A stretch of 14,382 bases of DNA. Source: Bifidobacteriaceae bacterium. GTDB lineage: Bacteria > Actinomycetota > Actinomycetes > Actinomycetales > WQXJ01. The DNA lies in the NCBI GenBank assembly GCA_031265345.1, contig JAISCU010000202.1, positions 1-14,382 of the forward strand. The letters are read 5' to 3'. Shown one piece after another: positions 13,147 through 14,382 of this stretch. The notes beneath the pieces are model-generated. The model saw only the letters and a list, made by a program, of their open reading frames with translations. It had not been told where the DNA came from and searched no databases. A program made the position numbers and the translations under genes. The stretch's first letter is position 1, and each line of letters starts with the position of its first letter.

Positions 13147-13836
13147 GTGAGCGACTTCGTTGAGCAGTTCTCGGAACTGCTTTCCAGGTACGACGTCCTG
13201 CACGCCTTCTGGGTCAACATCGAGCTGACCTTCTGGGCCGGGCTGATCGCGCTGGTCCTGGGCACCGGGGTGTGCTTGATGCGGATCAGCCCGGTGGCGT
13301 CGCTGCGGCTGTTGGCCACCTGGTTCGTCAACATCTTCCGGGACACGCCGCTCACGATCATCATGGTGGTGCTGGTGCTGGGGGTCTGGACACAGTTGAA
13401 GATCCAGTTCTCCGATGTCCTGGCCACCAACTTCTTCTGGCTGGCCGTGATCGGATTGGGCCTCTACCACGCCTCGTTCGTGGCGGAGGCGATCCGGTCC
13501 GGAGTCAACACCGTGCCGGTGGGACAGGCCGAGGCCGCACGGGCCATCGGCCTGTCCTTCCTGCCTGCGGCACGGATCATCATCCTGCCGCAGGCCTTCC
13601 GGGGAGCGGTCGCGCCGCTCGGGAACACGCTCATCGCGCTGATCAAGAACACCACCGTGGCGGCCGCCGCCGGGGTCGCGACCGAGACCTCCAGTCTGAT
13701 GAAGACCATGATCGAGTTCGACTCGTCGATGGTGTTCGCGATCTTCGGCCTGTTCGCCATCGGTTTCGTGGTGATCGTGGTGCCGGTCGGGTTGGCCACC
13801 ACCGCCCTGTCCAGGAGAATGGCGGTGCCGCGATGA
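13147..13836 (+). CDS. gluC: glutamate ABC importer permease GluC
   Basis: This is a 229-residue membrane channel subunit of the polar amino acid (HisM/GlnP) family. Hydrophobic segments are seen near 22-46, 68-83, 94-113 and 194-217, with a further one around 155-176. The ATPase-contact EAA loop is clear: EAIRSGVNTVPVGQAEAARA from 114, then IGLSF and ILPQAFRGAVAPLGN. The GTG at 13147 has GGAAGGA eight bases upstream and lies 35 bases after gluB. Its stop overlaps the gluD start as ATGA, so the two channel halves are made together. Confidence 0.93.
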   Translation: MSDFVEQFSELLSRYDVLHAFWVNIELTFWAGLIALVLGTGVCLMRISPVASLRLLATWFVNIFRDTPLTIIMVVLVLGVWTQLKIQFSDVLATNFFWLAVIGLGLYHASFVAEAIRSGVNTVPVGQAEAARAIGLSFLPAARIIILPQAFRGAVAPLGNTLIALIKNTTVAAAAGVATETSSLMKTMIEFDSSMVFAIFGLFAIGFVVIVVPVGLATTALSRRMAVPR

Positions 13837-14382
13837 ACGCCCCCACCCACACCATCCTCTTCGACGCCCCCGGCCCGAAAGCCCGGCGACGGATCATGCT
13901 CTTCAACATTCTGGGCGTTCTGGTGGGCTTGGGCCTGCTGGGAGGCGTCGTCTGGGTGTTCGCCGAACGCGGGCAGTTCGCCGCCGGCAAATGGCTGCCC
14001 CTGGTCCAATGGGACTCCTGGGCCTACTACTTCCTGCCCGGACTGCTGGCCACGCTCAAGGCCGCGGCCGTGGCGGTGGTCGGCTCGATCGTCTTCGGTT
14101 TGGTCTTCGGCATTGGGCGGCTCTCCCGCCAGCGCTGGATCCGTTGGCCCAGTTCGGTGATCGTGGAGTTCTTCCGGGCCGTGCCGGTGCTCCTGATGAT
14201 GGTGTTCGTGTACCTCTATCTGGGCTACGGCGGCTTCGACCAGATCAGCGACAAAGGTTTCGCGGCCGTGGTGGTGGGGCTGATCCTCTACAACGGATCG
14301 GTCGTGGCCGAATTGGTGCGCTCCGGGGTCCATTCGTTGCCGCGCGGCCAAGCCGAGGCGGGCGCGGCCATCGGCTTGACCC
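13833..14382 (+). CDS. gluD: glutamate ABC importer permease GluD, cut off by the window end
   Basis: The ATG at 13833 overlaps the gluC stop as ATGA. The frame stays open to the last base: 183 complete codons and one base, with no stop. A basic N-terminus (KARRRIM, 16-22) is followed by hydrophobic segments near 23-43, about 67-93 (PGLLATLKAAAVAVVGSIVF onwards) and about 110-131. The channel signature FFRAVPVLLMM and the EAA loop RSGVHSLPRGQAEAGAAIGL at the window end mark it as the second polar amino acid permease. Family members run about 270-310 residues, so roughly a third is missing to the right. It pairs with GluC. Confidence 0.93.
   Translation, partial: MNAPTHTILFDAPGPKARRRIMLFNILGVLVGLGLLGGVVWVFAERGQFAAGKWLPLVQWDSWAYYFLPGLLATLKAAAVAVVGSIVFGLVFGIGRLSRQRWIRWPSSVIVEFFRAVPVLLMMVFVYLYLGYGGFDQISDKGFAAVVVGLILYNGSVVAELVRSGVHSLPRGQAEAGAAIGLT

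Overview
The window comes from a high-GC Gram-positive bacterium, most likely an actinomycete (Actinomycetota). The evidence is the strong G/C bias at third codon positions, GTG starts, probable leaderless or near-leaderless genes, and a gluABCD-type glutamate uptake operon close to miaB, an arrangement known from actinomycetes such as Corynebacterium. The genus cannot be named from the sequence alone.

Layout. (1) 170-3835, minus strand: a compact operon read right to left, made of an OmpR-family response regulator, a membrane histidine kinase with almost no extracytoplasmic domain, a DrrA-type ABC ATPase and an ABC-2 permease. It looks like a sensor-controlled exporter, with a possible terminator hairpin at 130-162. 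(2) 3836-4462: a 627-base divergent intergenic region holding six copies of one 24-bp unit (4089-4349), arranged as two 94-bp clusters that are inverted copies of each other. (3) 4463-5389, plus: a DUF559/Vsr-like nuclease-fold protein with an AbiEi-like N-terminal helix-turn-helix. (4) 5552-7129, plus: an acyl-CoA synthetase, probably leaderless, with a perfect inverted repeat over its -10 region. It is followed by an in-frame open stretch that may be gene debris. (5) 7335-8831, minus: the tRNA methylthiotransferase MiaB. (6) 8946-9009: a palindromic element whose 37-bp core also occurs at 34-70. (7) 9105-11107, minus: a MacB/FtsX-type ABC exporter (permease and ATPase, GTGA overlap). The ATPase lacks a normal start upstream of its first beta strand, and a run of nine G (nine C in the coding sense) lies exactly where a one-base change would restore an ATG-initiated frame. 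(8) 11446-14382, plus: gluA, gluB, gluC and the first 183 codons of gluD, encoding the ATPase, the lipoprotein receptor and two permeases of a glutamate/polar amino acid importer. The window ends inside gluD.

How the parts work together. gluABCD is one importer (receptor GluB, channel GluC/GluD, motor GluA). The response regulator and kinase probably control the exporter genes directly downstream of them. The second exporter at 9105-11107 lies between miaB and the glu operon and is transcribed away from the latter. The acyl-CoA ligase and the DUF559 protein stand alone. No tRNA, rRNA, CRISPR array, transposase or integrase was seen.

The items most worth a second look are the mirrored repeat array at 4089-4349, the homopolymer with the missing start of the ABC ATPase, and the dispersed 37-bp palindrome. 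Several long open frames on the opposite strands are shadows of the real genes and were left out.
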